Source: Trema orientale (lineage: Eukaryota > Streptophyta > Magnoliopsida > Rosales > Cannabaceae). Taken from it: 64,000 bases of DNA. The DNA lies in contig JXTC01000010.1 in the NCBI GenBank assembly GCA_002914845.1, positions 760,150-824,149 on the forward strand. Direction: 5' to 3'. Shown here piece by piece: positions 11,053-23,570 of this stretch. The position numbers were made by a program, and so were the translations under genes. The notes below the pieces were generated by a model, which saw only the letters and a list, made by a program, of their open reading frames with translations, was not told where the DNA came from and made no database searches. The stretch's first letter is position 1; the number at the start of each line of letters is the position of its first letter.

Positions 11053-11431
11053 TGTTAGAAAAATGAAACTACTAAATTAATTTTTTGGAACTGCCAAATT
11101 TATTTTAGAGTTATAAATTTAATCTAGTCTAGATTAAATTTATTTGAAAACTATTATCATTAGTTTTCTAAATGTATGAACGTCTTGTGCTAGATTAAAT
11201 TTGTTTAGAAACTGACTTTAGCTTTCTAAACGCTAAAATGTTCAAGTATAAAATGTTTTTAGAATTAAATCGTGGTTAATTTCATACTTGTAATAGCTCC
11301 CCTATGAAGCCTATAAATTATTATTGATTTTTCATAGTTTTGTTTCAAACAATATTGTTGTTGTTCTTTGTTCATAATATTGTAATTCCATTATTTGTTT
11401 GTTCCTATACATATGCATATTTTGGCTAACA
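11053..11431 (+). repeat. 3' LTR of the copia remnant
   Basis: A 379-bp segment starts TGTTAG directly after the polypurine tract and ends CTAACA, giving a 6-bp perfect terminal inverted repeat with TG..CA borders. There is no matching 5' LTR in the window. Confidence 0.75.
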
Positions 11432-12706
11432 CTTGACGCTTAGTCTCGAGTCATCCTTTGGCCAATTTGAGCTTTGTCAAGTCATAATCCATTAATCTCT
11501 TACTTGACCTTATTAAAATCATGTTTGCCGCAAAATTTTTTAGGTCTAAGTCAATGTTTAGGTATTAATCACAAAGTTGGAAATATAAAAAATAGTAGCT
11601 AAAATTCTTTTATAATTAGGAGCTGAAAAAGTAATTCAAATTGCTTAAAATTAGTTGAGTTTTTTTAAGCCCAAAAAAAAATGAAAATTTGTAAATCGGC
11701 ATTGAATTCAAGAATCTTGAATCAAACTTGTCTTTCATGAGTAAGACAGAGTTAGCCATGAAAAAAAAAAAAAAAGAATGGTCCAACGCTTGTAAGCTTT
11801 ATCATTTTAATTTCGTTTTTAGTTTGGTCAGATCTGCGGGTTTATTTTGTTCACCGCTAAAGTGGTTGAGTTGTGTAATTTTTAACTCAACTTTTCCATA
11901 AAGTTACTTATAATATAATGAAAGGCAGGTCTTTTTATAGCTAAAATTCTTTATCAGATCCCAAAAGCTAAAAAAGCAATCCAAACTGGTCCAAGCTAGT
12001 TGAGTTTTTGGGTGAGAAAAAAGAAAACAAAAGAAGTGAAAAGAAAAGAAGCCAGGTGAGTTTGTGTATTGGCATTGAATTCAAGAAATTAGAATCAAAT
12101 ATTGCCATCCCATCATATGATATGAGTAAAAAGTAAAGCAGAGAGTTACCTTCTGCGGTATAACAGGAAAAAGAAAGTTTATCCAACATGCTAAATTAAT
12201 TTAATGCTTACTAGTTTATAGGCTTATACTTACAGCTCAACATTTTAAGAGAACATCTTTGTATACATAGGCTTATCTGGCCATAACCCATAATACCTTC
12301 GGAGAAGCTAAGCGACTATGATTCACTTGCATCCTTGGACATCTGTAGAGGTCTTTAGTTTCCCAATATGGATTTTCTTGTCAGTGCAGTAGTTTTTAAA
12401 GGGGTAGCAACCTTGGACTCTTCGTTCTCTCTGTGTCTTCTTCTTCTTCTTCTTCTTCTTCCCATTTTTTTTTTTTGAATGGAAGAAAAATAATAATTAA
12501 AAGGAAAAAAGATTGATGGTTACGTCAACACACATTTCGACTATTTGGCTTAGCTTGGTTGTATCCATATTACCGAAAAGAACAGAAAACCGTTTGGCAA
12601 GCCTTGGATCATTAGGATAGGAGGGAAAAGATTCAATTTATGTGAACATCAATTTGACGTAACAAATGAGTTTGTAACATTTTGTTGGGTCGTAATAAAA
12701 TGAGTT
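11432..12706. other. AT-rich intergenic with an old internal duplication
   Basis: No gene. Blocks at about 11620-11830 and 11945-12210 share the same order of words (AGTTGAGTTTTT, GGCATTGAATTCAAGAA, GAATCAAA, ATGAGTAA, GTCCAAC-like) and look like a diverged direct duplication. A (CTT)n run lies at about 12438-12461. Confidence 0.5.
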
Positions 12707-13045
12707 TGTAAGATGAAATAAGGCAGTTGGTCCAAGGATTTAGGGATATGTGTGTTTGGGAGATCGAGAATTCAAGGCTTAATAGTGTGTGTTATTTTCT
12801 TTTAAATTTGTAGTAGTCATTAGTTAAGTCCCATATTTAAAGAAAAAAAAAAGAAAAAAGAAAGAAAGACTGATGTAAGATGAAATAAGGCAGTTAGTCC
12901 AAAGTTCTAGGAATACGTGTGTTTGAGGGATCGAGAATTCAAGCCTTAATAGTGTGTGTTTTATTTTCTTTTAAATTTGTAATAATCATTAATTAAGTCC
13001 CATATTTATAAAAAAAAAAAAAAAAGAAGAAAGAAAGACTGATGT
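12707..13045. repeat. Tandem duplication, two units of about 167 bp
   Basis: Units 12707-12873 and 12874-13045 both start TGTAAGATGAAATAAGGCAG, contain GAGAATTCAAG and AATAGTGTGTGTT, and end in an A-rich tract followed by GAAAGAAAGACTGATGTA. They differ at scattered bases and in A-tract length. Confidence 0.85.
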
Positions 13046-13789
13046 AGACGTCATGACAGTCAACGGCTTTGATCATATAGAGGCATAATGTCATTAATTT
13101 AACTGATATTTACGAGGAGAGAAATTGGCTGCTGATTATAAATGCTAGTGATCCTTTAAAGCTTTTGAAGTTAAAAGCATGTAAGTTGCTCGATCTTTTT
13201 ACAGAAATGATGTCGTTCGTGAATTTTTTGTTTCGCATTGTATCTGATATGTGGGTTCAAATTGCTCATTAATACACAGTTGTGTGGTTAAATATTATAC
13301 AACATCATTTGGTATAAATTTTGAGTGTAAAAGATGTGTCCCAAATAACATTATTCTTTATCATTCTAAGATACAGATGTGTCGTATTGCAACGAGGCAA
13401 TAAGTTACTATTATCGGAAGTTGGATATAAGCTATGATTGTAACGATAAATAAAAAATGGTTAAATAACATTGTTGTTTTATACAAGACACAGGAAATTT
13501 AAGAACGCGAAGGAGGAGTTCTCGGTGCTTTTACTATAAGAGGGGTCAAATAGAGAACGGTAGCATTAGTCCAAATATCTTGATAAAAATTCATAAAGCT
13601 AGTGTAAAAATCTGATAATTTTGGACGGGCTGAATATCGACTTCAGAATCAATGATTCAGTAGGAATTCTGAACAGAAATAGAGGAATAAAAACTAAAGA
13701 GAAAACAGAATCCATGAATTAGATGGTTTTCACCTATATTTTATGCTCCAAGAGGTACATTATTAACATGTTGTATGGGACTAAGTGTG

Positions 13790-16505
13790 CTACTGAGGCA
13801 ATTCCAGGTCTGGTCTTCGGTCAAGTACTTCTCTTTCCGAGCCATCTGGAAACGCATCCGGATATGTAGCCAAAATTCTCGACTTCATGCTCCTGTTAAA
13901 TGGGAAGAGAAAGTCAACTTACAAAACTGAAATTTTTTCTGTTTTGTTGATAAATCAAACTGAAGAAAGGGTTTCGATGTCTTAACTCCTAAGAGAAAGT
14001 ACGACTAGAAGATGGAATTTTCACTATTTCATTAGCATCAGCCATTGGGCATGAGTGATAAAAACTGGGGACCAAACATGGCTTGTGCACAAAAATGAAG
14101 GGAAAAATGGTAAAACGAGGAGCTAGACACAGGATATCAATAGAAAGAATCTCATTGTTTATTATGTAAACCTAGTATAGTAGACTACATGGGGATAAAA
14201 TTAACTTGACACTAAAGAAAACCACTCAACAAAAGAAAAAAGACAGCAGCATCCACGTCAAAACTAATTAGGGTTGATTATGGAGTAAGATGAAATTATA
14301 TTACCAAATTGAACGCTGGAACTCGATGAAATTATGTTACCAAACTGAAAGTTGGAACCTGATACCTTTAACTTTCTAGATGTCGTTGAAGAATAAGACA
14401 CCATTAAATATGTTACCACTTATAAGAAAATGCTCAAGCCAGCAAGTCTCCTCAAAATGAAATTAAATTACAATAGAAAGTTAAAAGCGTTCTTATCATA
14501 TGTCTGGTTCAAGCTAGAAGCATCAATGCACATAAGCTGCTGAAACTTGTTAATGATTGACGGAACTGGATTCATAGTATATTGTTATTTTTTGAATACA
14601 TCCATGTATATTAAAGCAACTGGCTCAGATAATACAATCAAACCAACAATGAAACATAAAAAATAAATCTTGGTTTCATAACATCAAAAAGAAGCAACCA
14701 TCTATGTTATGGTGTCGCTCCTTGGTGCACCCTAGCTTTTCCTAAGTTAAGGTTCAATGCAATGCAGATGCATTATGCAGCAAAACATGCTTTTGGCAGT
14801 ATAAAAGCTATTGCACTCAGTCAAATGTTGAGGGATTAAATCAGAACGTGTAGGTTTTTCATTTCCTGTTTTCTTATGATAAAGAGACAATACCCTTTCA
14901 ATTCAATCTGACTTTATAAGCCAATCGTATTAAAATCAACCCTTCTAAATGTAAACCACTTTAAAAAAATACATCAGAATATTACAACAGGACAAGAAAA
15001 AAAAATAATTCTCAGTAACTACACTATCTATCAAAATAAACTTGCAGGAAGGTAACCACTGGAATGCCACAGCTGTACAGGGAGTAGTTAAATAATCACT
15101 AGAACAATTAGTGAGAACTGAGTATTCACTCTCAGGCTCTCAGCAATAGAATGAAAACTAACAAACCTTAGCTTCTGAAATATGTAGTCAAGATCTGACT
15201 TCATGGACTTCAATATTCGTGTATTTCTGGAGAAATCTCCAGAAACCTCAGCGAAGCAGTTTTCTGAATACTCATTAAAATGTGACAGTACTGCATTGCT
15301 GTCTTGCAACCTTCCCAATCTGCAATCAAGATAAGAAATTGTAGCAGGGAAGAAATATAGACGGCATATATAATGTCATTTCAGTTACTTATTAAAAAAA
15401 TTGCATTCAAAAGTGCTAGGAAGCAAATTGAATTAAGAGACATGCCATCATACTCCACATACATTATCAGAAACTAATGAAAAACTACGCTTCGTCATTT
15501 ATCGTATCCAACGAATGTTTAACCTTGTAAGTTGTACCAATTAAAGACATAAGCCATCAAAGGCATTTACAACAACGAAAGTTTCATTATAAGGATGCAC
15601 AACTCAGGTTTCCAAGAACTTGGTTGACTAGCATATTACATGTGTTCCATTTCCCTCACACAAATTTGAAATCTCCGTAATCTTCCGCAGATATAACATC
15701 ATTTCTTCTGGTTATATACAGAAATTTCTTTGTCATCTTTAGAACGTACTCATCAGAATTCCGACTTGGAATCTGATCAAGGTGAAAAAATCAGCTCAAA
15801 ATGGTCTTGGGGAAGTGGCATGTCTATAAACAAAAGTTGCACTTGAAAAGCCTCACCAAACTTATTTATTAGAAATAGTAAAAAAAAAACCCAATAATTT
15901 CCAGGTTCTTATATATAATATGGAAAAGGCTTAGTATCTCAATTAGCATACATGTCACTAGGTCAGTTACTTATTATTAATAATAATAGATAATGTGAGA
16001 CGAGTTGATTTTATTTGGTGCGTGGGCAGTTTTTTTTCTTCTTTTTCAATCCCAACTGGAATGAATAACAGTGCTCTACATCTGTGTGTATATACATACA
16101 TACGTATATATATATACATATATCATATTCTTTCCAACCACTATCCCAAAACTTGATCAGTATTCCCCATTTATTAGTTTCAAAAGGGGTTCTTCCGAAC
16201 CAATTAATCATTTTAATCCTTTAATCTTATCTTCCTATTCAATGAAATTCAATAAATGCAATTTGAGTTCAAATCAAACATAAACTCGAATTCCTGTAAT
16301 TCCTTGCCAAAAAAAAAAAAAAAAAAAAGAGTAAAATTGAACAGGTAATGGTAAGGAAAAAACATGAATATAGAGACTAGTAGTCGTACATAAGATTCTG
16401 CATTTGGTTGAGGGAATCCAAATCTCGAGTGTCGATTAGGGTTTTGAAGTGGCGAGATACCTCTTCTGATGCTTCCCTTATCGGCTCTTTCTCCTCCTTC
16501 TCCAT
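13790..16505 (-). CDS. KXD1: KXDL-motif protein (KXD1 homolog), complete
   Basis: Small coiled-coil protein of the KXDL family, a subunit of the BLOC-1/BORC group of endosome-lysosome adaptor complexes. Three exons: 16505-16390, 15319-15167 and 13892-13790, with GT-AG introns of 1070 and 1274 bp; 123 residues. The translation starts MEKEEKEPIREASEEVSRHF, continues KTLIDTRDLDSLNQMQNLIL and GRLQDSNAVLSHFNEYSENC, then has MKSDLDYIFQKLRSMKSRIL with the diagnostic K-x-D-L motif, and ends DLELPQ. The length fits plant homologs (about 120 aa), and splice phases rejoin AT|A (Ile) and AG|G (Arg). The start is the first ATG of the frame, overlapping acidic/basic N-terminal residues expected for the family. 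Transported by cytosolic complexes at endosomes by analogy; no plant-specific role can be read from the sequence. Confidence 0.95.
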
Positions 16506-17389
16506 CACTTTGGGACACCTCTAACCTCTACTGATCAGATACACGGAAAGAGACGAAGCTTCTTCAATATGTGCTCTTTTTTTTTCGTTCGGTTGGGCTT
16601 CGTTAGAATCTCTAGGAAAATCGGAGGTAAAAGTACATAAATACCTGCTTCTTAAGCTTATTTTCATAACCACCCGTTTTTACTTTTATGTCACAATACC
16701 TTTTTTTCGGAGAAATATATGCACAGGTATTTTAGAGGAAATTTGATTTTTAATGGTAATTTTCCAAAAAAAAAAAAATTGAAACATATCGAATTTTGAA
16801 ATTGTTTGAAAGATCCTGGATTTTAATTAGACAAATACTATCTTTAAAAGTATTTACTAAATAACACTTTTGATTAATTGATGATATAGTAATCAATCTA
16901 GGTAACTTGACCAGTTATCTCAAATAATTAGATTGATTTTTCTAAGTAACCCAACTTGTTACTTGGAATATTATTGATAAATATAGATTTTTTGCGGGGG
17001 GGTCGTACTTTTATAAATATTTATTATAAATATTATTTTTCTAAAAAAACTTAACAAATAATATTTTTCTAAATTAACATGGGATTTTTCAAAAAGCTCA
17101 TCCCATGGGAGATTTTTTAATTTTTTATACTTTGAGCTTGAAATTTTGTAAGAAGCCTAGTATTTTATACATGAAATGTTTATTTTTCATAAATAAAAAT
17201 TACACTTGAAAATTAGTAATTTCAAAATATATATCATAAGCATAAATTTACACTATAAACTTAAATCATAAGTAAAAATTTACATTGAAAATGTATATCA
17301 TACAAATTTTACATTTGAAATGTATACCCAAAAACAAATATNCGTAATTTTCACACATAAAATTTATGAACTACCCGTCATTATGATAA
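16506..17389. other. KXD1 promoter side and AT-rich intergenic
   Basis: 5' flank of KXD1 (T run at about 16570-16580 next to the leader), then AT-rich non-coding DNA with an N at 17342. Nothing else supported. Confidence 0.5.
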
Positions 17390-17737
17390 GGGATAATATC
17401 ACTTTTATACTTTGTATTTTGACATTTTGTTTAATTTATACCTTGTGTTTTGGTTATTATCAACATTAACTCTTAAATTTAAAATCTGTTATAAATTTAT
17501 ATCCTATCAACAATTTACCCAAGTTGATTTAATAAACTTATTCTCAGAAAATTTTTAATCCAGTTTATTTTTAATTTTTTAAACAATATTTTGGTAAAAT
17601 AACTGCTCTAAATTGATATCAATGTTTAAAATTTGTGATAAATTTCAAATCTAAGTGTCAATATTGATAATAATCAAAACACATGATATAATTTGAACAA
17701 AGTGTCAAAATATAAAGTATAAAAATGATAATATCTC
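17390..17737. mobile_element. Mutator-type MITE, GGGATAAT family, exact 9-bp TSD
   Basis: Left end GGGATAATATCACTTTTATA and right end (reverse complement) GAGATATTATCATTTTTATA pair over about 100 bp, including TTTTGACA and GTGTTTTGATTATTATCAA-like blocks. An exact TTATGATAA flanks both sides (17381-17389, 17738-17746). There is no ORF. The ends resemble the element at 45293-45825. Confidence 0.85.
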
Positions 17738-17746
17738 TTATGATAA

Positions 17747-18552
17747 TAAAATTTTTCAAAAGTCAGTAGAAAAGTCACTTCGGCTCAATTTACTCCTACC
17801 CGGGACCAAAACTGGAATGTATATGATAAATGGCTCCATTTAGGGGATGAACAAAATGAGTTAAGTTCTCCAATACCACATTTAAGAAACAAAGTCGAAG
17901 TTAACAACAATTTTTATAAATTAGAACAAAGAAAATGGACGTCACAAATAATTATTTGGGTCAAATAAGTGGCAATAGTCTAATTTTTTCATGAACAAAA
18001 TACCTAATAATTTAACCAACAACATGAACAAAATAACTGATCACTCAACCTACAAAACCAAACCCCAAAATCCCAATAAAAACCAGCAATGCTTCAGTTG
18101 GTTATCAGTTTCTACTTCTCCAATAAGAAACCTAAAAATTTGAACTTGAAAAACAGAAAACCCTATCTGATGTTCATTGCGGCCTCATATCTTTTTTTGT
18201 TCTATTTAGAGATATTACTATAGCTTTGCTAATGAAGAGTTGTGATGCGTCACAGTATTCATTAGGCGTCCATTTTCTAAATTTTTTTTACCGTTATTGT
18301 CAAATAGTTTTGTTATACAAGATGAAAAATTATAACGTACACATGGATAATTAGATGATTTACTAGGTATGTATCATCATTTATTGAATGTAATGGGAAT
18401 AAAAAAAAGTTCATTAATGCAAATACCACTTTTGTTTCAATATGCAAAAGTGATTTGTTTTTGGAACTTGGAAAATGGATCATTACGAGCTCCGGCCCAA
18501 TTGGAGCAGCCGTTCACTTTCTCCAGCGAGTAGTGTTAGGCTGTTAGCATAA
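17747..18552. other. AT-rich intergenic
   Basis: No gene or delimited element seen. Confidence 0.5.
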
Positions 18553-18833
18553 GGGAAATTGACCTGGTAACACTAATTTGGAATAAAATGACTGTTTTAA
18601 TAGTCTTTTTTAAATTAACTTTATAATATTGTCACAAATTATATAACGAGGGGTCACATAATTTGTGATTATAAAATTATGATTTTTTTGTGACTAATCA
18701 ATAGTCACAAATTGTGTTATATTCCGCTACACATGATCACAAAATACTAAAATACTATTAAAAAAATTATTTTTCAAATCACCCTTAAAAAAGACATTTC
18801 AGTGAAAATTACTACTATTTATTTCAATTTCTC
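18553..18833. mobile_element. Mutator-type MITE, 281 bp
   Basis: Ends GGGAAATTGACCTGGTA and (complement of right end) GAGAAATTGAAATAAATAG are related inverted repeats. Flanks TTAGCATAA (18544-18552) and TCAGCATAA (18834-18842) form a 9-bp TSD with one mismatch. The interior contains GTCACAAATT inverted repeats. Confidence 0.65.
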
Positions 18834-18842
18834 TCAGCATAA

Positions 18843-19701
18843 TCCTAGTGTGGCCCATGATGGGGCAGCATGGTTGACCCAATGGGCCTTGTGGACAGGC
18901 TCAACTCAACGTGCGTAGGGGACATTTTCATAAATACCATAAGAGAAATTTAGGTGGATGACCAAAATTTTAAATTTGATTAAGTAGATGTCCACTTTTA
19001 AAATTTTATAGCTAAATGTCCAGGTATATATATTTTTACACTTGGTAGATACACGTATCTACCAATTTTAGTTACTGTACTGAAATGCACTGGGTATATA
19101 ATTTTTTATACTTAGTATATAAAATTTTACACTTGGTATATATACATATATACCGGACATTTTGCTATAACATTTGACAAAGAGATATGTACTGAAATTG
19201 GGCCCAAAATTTGGTCATATTTCTATAAGCCCCGTAGCATATTCTAGAATAGATATTTATGATTTAGCAGTTAAATCAAATCATTTTTTTATATAGAAAG
19301 TGAACGGTTTTTTCTCAAAAATAACATTGATTAAAACTCAAGCACGCTGAAAATGAGGGAAATAAATAGGCAAAAAAAAAAAGGCATTTATAAATAAAAA
19401 CTAAAAACAAAGTACGAGTAAAAAGTAATTATTGCCGAAATAGAAAGCAAGTACAAACCCCAAAAGTGACTCTCACCCAAATATCCTCCATATGAAAGTG
19501 TTGTGTTTGATATGTAGATGGATGCATGCATGCAAGATAAATAGCAACTGTGAATATACTAAGGTTAAAGATCCACTTGCTAATTCATAACTTCAGTTTC
19601 AAGCTCGGCTATTTAGGTTCAAAACTTCATCAATTTCATCTATATAGAATTTATCCCTTATTATGAATAAAGATCACCAACAATCATGTACATATATGCC
19701 T
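18843..19701. other. Intergenic; contains a copy of a short shared block
   Basis: Non-coding. Positions 19195-19233 match 7667-7705 at 37 of 39 bases (AAATTGGGCCCAAAATTTGG and onward), probably the end of a larger degraded element whose other end I could not define. Confidence 0.5.
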
Positions 19702-19710
19702 TAGAATATA

Positions 19711-19890
19711 GAATAATGCTATAGGGCACCTGTGGCAGCACCACAGTGATGTGTCAGTTTGTCACTGGCTAATCATAATTATAATTTAAGTGGGGCTTAC
19801 GTAGGACCCAGTTTATTAATTAAATCATCTAGTGACAAACTGACACATCACTGTGGTGCTGGGCACCACAGGTGCCCCATAGCATTACTC
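19711..19890 (+). mobile_element. Mutator-type MITE, GAGTAATGCTATGG family, copy 1
   Basis: A 180-bp near-palindrome with ends GAATAATGCTATAGGGCAC and GTGCCCCATAGCATTACTC and an exact 9-bp TSD, TAGAATATA (19702-19710, 19891-19899). TIRs extend about 60 bp and include CACCACAGTGATGTGTCAG. Related copies lie at 28631, 51779 and (diverged) 23396. Confidence 0.92.
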
Positions 19891-21105
19891 TAGAATATAC
19901 CCTAAACATCTCCCAAAACCGAACCTTTTCCCTCCAGACTAAAAACCCAGCTAGAGTCACGAAGTAGTGCCCTAACAACAAAAAGATTTTGCCGCCTTAC
20001 ATTAATTAAAGCAATTAACCAAAACAGAAACTTTCGCGTGCAGACTCACCTAGAAAATCCTGCATAATGTTTTATGTAGTGTAGATAAATGAATAAACCG
20101 TACTAATTAATAGTTTCTCATCCAATTTCCAAACCATGCAAAACGATAAGTCAGTTAGTCAAACCTTGTTAAACCCTAACCCTCTTTTCACTAATTAAGG
20201 CAAACCCTATAAAGTCTCAGGCCATTATAGTCCATATATACACACACGACACAGCTATATATATATGTATATACTCTACTCTACTCTACAGTACTGTACA
20301 AATTATGATTGTGGTATAGCTAGCACAATTATGACATATGAAACTAAATTAAATTACTAATTAACTTATGAGGCCTTTCTTTCTTTCTCTCTTCCCTTTT
20401 TCTATTATTGTCTTCTTCTTTTTTTTTTAAAAAAAATAATAATAATAAATTTCTCGGAATTTGAAAAGCTGGATTGTAGTTTAGCTAGCTAGAAAACAAA
20501 TACTGCCATGAAAAGGATCTAACAGCACGCGCATTCTGAAAAATACCCACCTGGAAAAAGTTCATTTGTCTTTGCCTATCTAGAGAAAGAAAGTCTAAGA
20601 AAGAAACTAAAATTAAAAAAAAAATAATAATTATTATTAAATATTGAGCATGATAATAATATATTTAGTAATAAATATTAAACTTTACTATAGACAAAAG
20701 TTGGATGTCTACATATGTAATAGTAATATAGGCGAATTTTTAAGTAAGGTTCGTATATAATGAAACCTAATATTAGTATGTGTGTATAACATGTACTTTT
20801 GAGTAATGAAACGTAAATTACGTTTTTTTATAGGATTCTAAAATAAGTTTACATTATGGTTTAGTTCGAGCTAACATTAAAAATGTGCACTGCTTAGACG
20901 ATTAGTAATTAGTATAGCTCATTATGGAAGTCACTTGCAATATCCATATTGTATATATATGTACTACCTGCTAACTATATATATATTACTGAAGAGCTCC
21001 ATCCACGCGAGAGGTTGCAACAGGCATTTCTTTTATTATTCCTATATTATCTGATAAATCTGTACAGTACTGGTACTACAAAGCAAGACGGTCCAAAAGG
21101 GCAAG

Positions 21106-21153
21106 TAAATTTTTAATAACTATTCCTTCCAGACAGTAGTTATTAAAAATTTA
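21106..21153. repeat. Perfect 17-bp inverted repeat (hairpin)
   Basis: TAAATTTTTAATAACTA (21106-21122) and TAGTTATTAAAAATTTA (21137-21153) are exact reverse complements around a 14-nt loop. A 4-bp CAAG/CTTG pair can extend the stem after a small bulge. Confidence 0.85.
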
Positions 21154-21252
21154 TCGACTTGTTGTGTTTGAAAAAAATAAATAAATAAATAAAATACACA
21201 AATGCATGATGAGCACGAGGCTCAAAATATCACACTAGTGCGGTGGCTTTAA

Positions 21253-21311
21253 AGAGCACCTCCAATTTCTTTTTTTTTTTTTTTTTTTGAAAGGAGAGCA
21301 CCTCCAATTTC
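21253..21311. repeat. 17-bp direct repeat around a T19 tract
   Basis: AGAGCACCTCCAATTTC occurs at 21253-21269 and 21295-21311. The 25 bp between are T19 followed by GAAAGG. This looks like a target-site duplication around a poly(A)-only retroposition product on the minus strand. Confidence 0.7.
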
Positions 21312-21556
21312 AAACGCTCAAAAAGGCAACAAGAGAACAAATATATATCTAAAAGACAAAAATGCCCCTAAGAGCCATTACTTATCTCTTACCAGCATGA
21401 AACTTACTCTCAGATGGGTCCCACTTCGTATGTACGGTACATGAGATAAGTGTTCATGTATTTATGTGCATGTATGGTAATGGTATAGGGTATGGTTATT
21501 ATGGGGCATACGGTGAGAAAAAAACAGAACGTTAATTACACAACATTACATACATG

Positions 21557-21583
21557 CGTATGTATGTATGTATGTATGTATGT
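21557..21583. repeat. (GTAT)n microsatellite
   Basis: Six or so tandem copies of GTAT/TATG. Confidence 0.85.
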
Positions 21584-23395
21584 GCTTTGTGAGAGGAATC
21601 GGTCCCACAAGGGAACAGCGTTTTACTTTGGTCTGTTGCTTTACCAAGGATAAGGAACAGAGCCGTGGTCTGAGATGGTCAGAAAGTGCTGGGCCTTTTC
21701 GGAAAAATAAGATCTTATTAATGTATTTATTTCTCTTTTTTGTGTGTATGTGGGCCCCACAGTTTAGACCCGATATACCTAATAAAGATTTGCATTTCTT
21801 AAAAAGAAAAAAAAAATCATATAGGGGATTTTATTCCTTTATTTGGAAATTAATTCAATTTGTGTTACTTCGAAAGTAAAAGATCTTCACCTTCAAAAAA
21901 GAAAGTAAATGATTTTGTTTGGTCTCTAATGAATTTTTTTATTATGAAGGATTTTTTTGGATATGCTTATAATAAATCTAATTAAATTTGCTTGTGAACT
22001 TGGGTTTTTTTTTTCACCCTTTATGGGGGTTATTAATGGAAGGAGAAGAATATGATATCAACTAGGATTTAGGAGTTAAAAAATAGATGTCGGGGCAGTT
22101 TCGTAAATGCGAATAAGGGGAGGCATGAAAAGACGTTGATGGAAATAAGATAGTGTGGGAGAAAGAGGAAAGGGTTCGAATCCAAATTACAAGGGACAAA
22201 AAAACAGGAACTGTTTTAGGAAAATGAGTAGGAACTATTTTGGTGGGACCAAAATAAATCAGCAACTTTTCTGGGAAAAAAAAAAAATCAGTGACCGTTT
22301 TAAAAAAAAAAAAGAAAAGAAAAGAAAAAGAGTGGTTTTAAAATCAGCTTAACAAATTGTCTGTACTCGGACAAAACACCAGCGTACGTAGGAAAGTCGA
22401 GAAATGCAACTCTTGTGTTCCGTCAACTAAATCAACATAGGCATCAGCATTTACTGTTTTTTAAGCAAGATTAGGAATAGATTAGCAAGGGAAATGTTGA
22501 GGTCCATTTATTGAAATTCATCTCATAAAATCCATTTTTAAGGTCCGTGAAAATGTGATTGCATCTAAAGTTAAAAGTTTTTCTCCGAGTTGTGTTAGCC
22601 TCATGCAGTTGCCAATTGGTCTGGGCTCTTACTGTAGAGTTCATCCGAATAAAAAATTGTAATGTATCAGAAGAAATATATTAGAAGTCTCACATATTTA
22701 ATGTAGGTATCACATTTTTTACCATATTTTAGTTCTATATATAGCTCACGCATAGACTTTTTTTTTGAAAAAAAAAAATAGTGAGACTTAACTAATAATT
22801 CTCACTTATTACAAATTAAAAAAAAATACTTATTACTATTCAATTTTCATCTCACCCCATTAAGAGTTATATATTTTCACGTCTACTCATGGTAATACCT
22901 TGAAGGAAGAAAAAAATAGTTAGCTAACTCATAGACTTATAGTAATGTACTGTAGTCTTTTTTTTTTTTTTTGGCTTGGCTCATCATGCTGATATATATT
23001 TCTGGTTCATTATTAACGGTACTTAATTAAGCGGCTTATTGGTCCTTATGTAGCATAAATCTGATTAGTTTTAGCAGTTTTCTTACATGGCTTACTGATA
23101 TTGATACCAATTTAAGACCAAGCTTTTGTATATTAAAATTAACTGATGTGCTAAGTCGCTAATATATCATTTATTTGACTCATATTAAGTTTTCTTATAT
23201 ACACTGTCGTTGTAAACTCCCGCATAAACTGACTAATCGATTCTCAAATGTTCCAAGTTAAATGGAATGTCCGTCTCTAACTATTTAACCCTTTTATTAG
23301 ATGAATCACAGTTTTTGATTACAATAGTGTAATTTGAACTCCAAAAATTTAAAATAAAAATAATAATTAGAAAAAAAAATAGATAACTACGTAAA

Positions 23396-23570
23396 GAGTA
23401 ATATTACAAGATATTATATGGTGTCAGCATCACATAATGTGTCTTTTGTTATTGATTAATTATAAGTATATTTTAATAAAATTTATATGAGATTCAATTT
23501 ATTAATTAGAATCACTAATAATAATTTGACATGTCGTTGTGGTGACGAGTGACGGCCGATATCATTGCTC
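23396..23570. mobile_element. Diverged relative of the GAGTAATGCTATGG MITE family
   Basis: 175 bp starting GAGTAATATTACAAG and ending GATATCATTGCTC. The same block order as the three clear copies is kept (GGTGTCAGCATCACA, TTGATTAATTATAA, ATTCAATTTATTAATTA, GACATGTCGTTGTGGTG). Flanks do not give a clean TSD. Confidence 0.6.

Larger units (their letters stand above)
8094..11431 (+). mobile_element. Ty1/copia LTR retrotransposon remnant, 5'-truncated
   Basis: From about 8094 the plus strand encodes a degenerate copia polyprotein in the order integrase, reverse transcriptase, RNase H, followed by a polypurine tract (TATGTGGGGGAC at 11041-11052) and one LTR (11053-11431). The 5' LTR, primer-binding site, gag, protease and integrase N-terminus are absent. 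Several in-frame stops (e.g. near 8108, 8296 and 8955) and frame shifts show an old, inactive copy. It lies between the ARF2-like exons and KXD1 and may have contributed to loss of the ARF 3' part. Confidence 0.9.
19900..23395. other. Intergenic, AT-rich, with hairpins and microsatellites
   Basis: No supported gene; open frames here (e.g. 21568-21879) have no family signature and use low-complexity sequence. Notable items inside are listed separately: a hairpin at 21106, a T-tract between direct repeats at 21253, and a (GTAT)n run at about 21557. Confidence 0.5.

Noticed and set aside
21568-21879. 103-codon plus-strand frame
   Set aside because: Starts in the GTAT microsatellite, no motif, no splice context.
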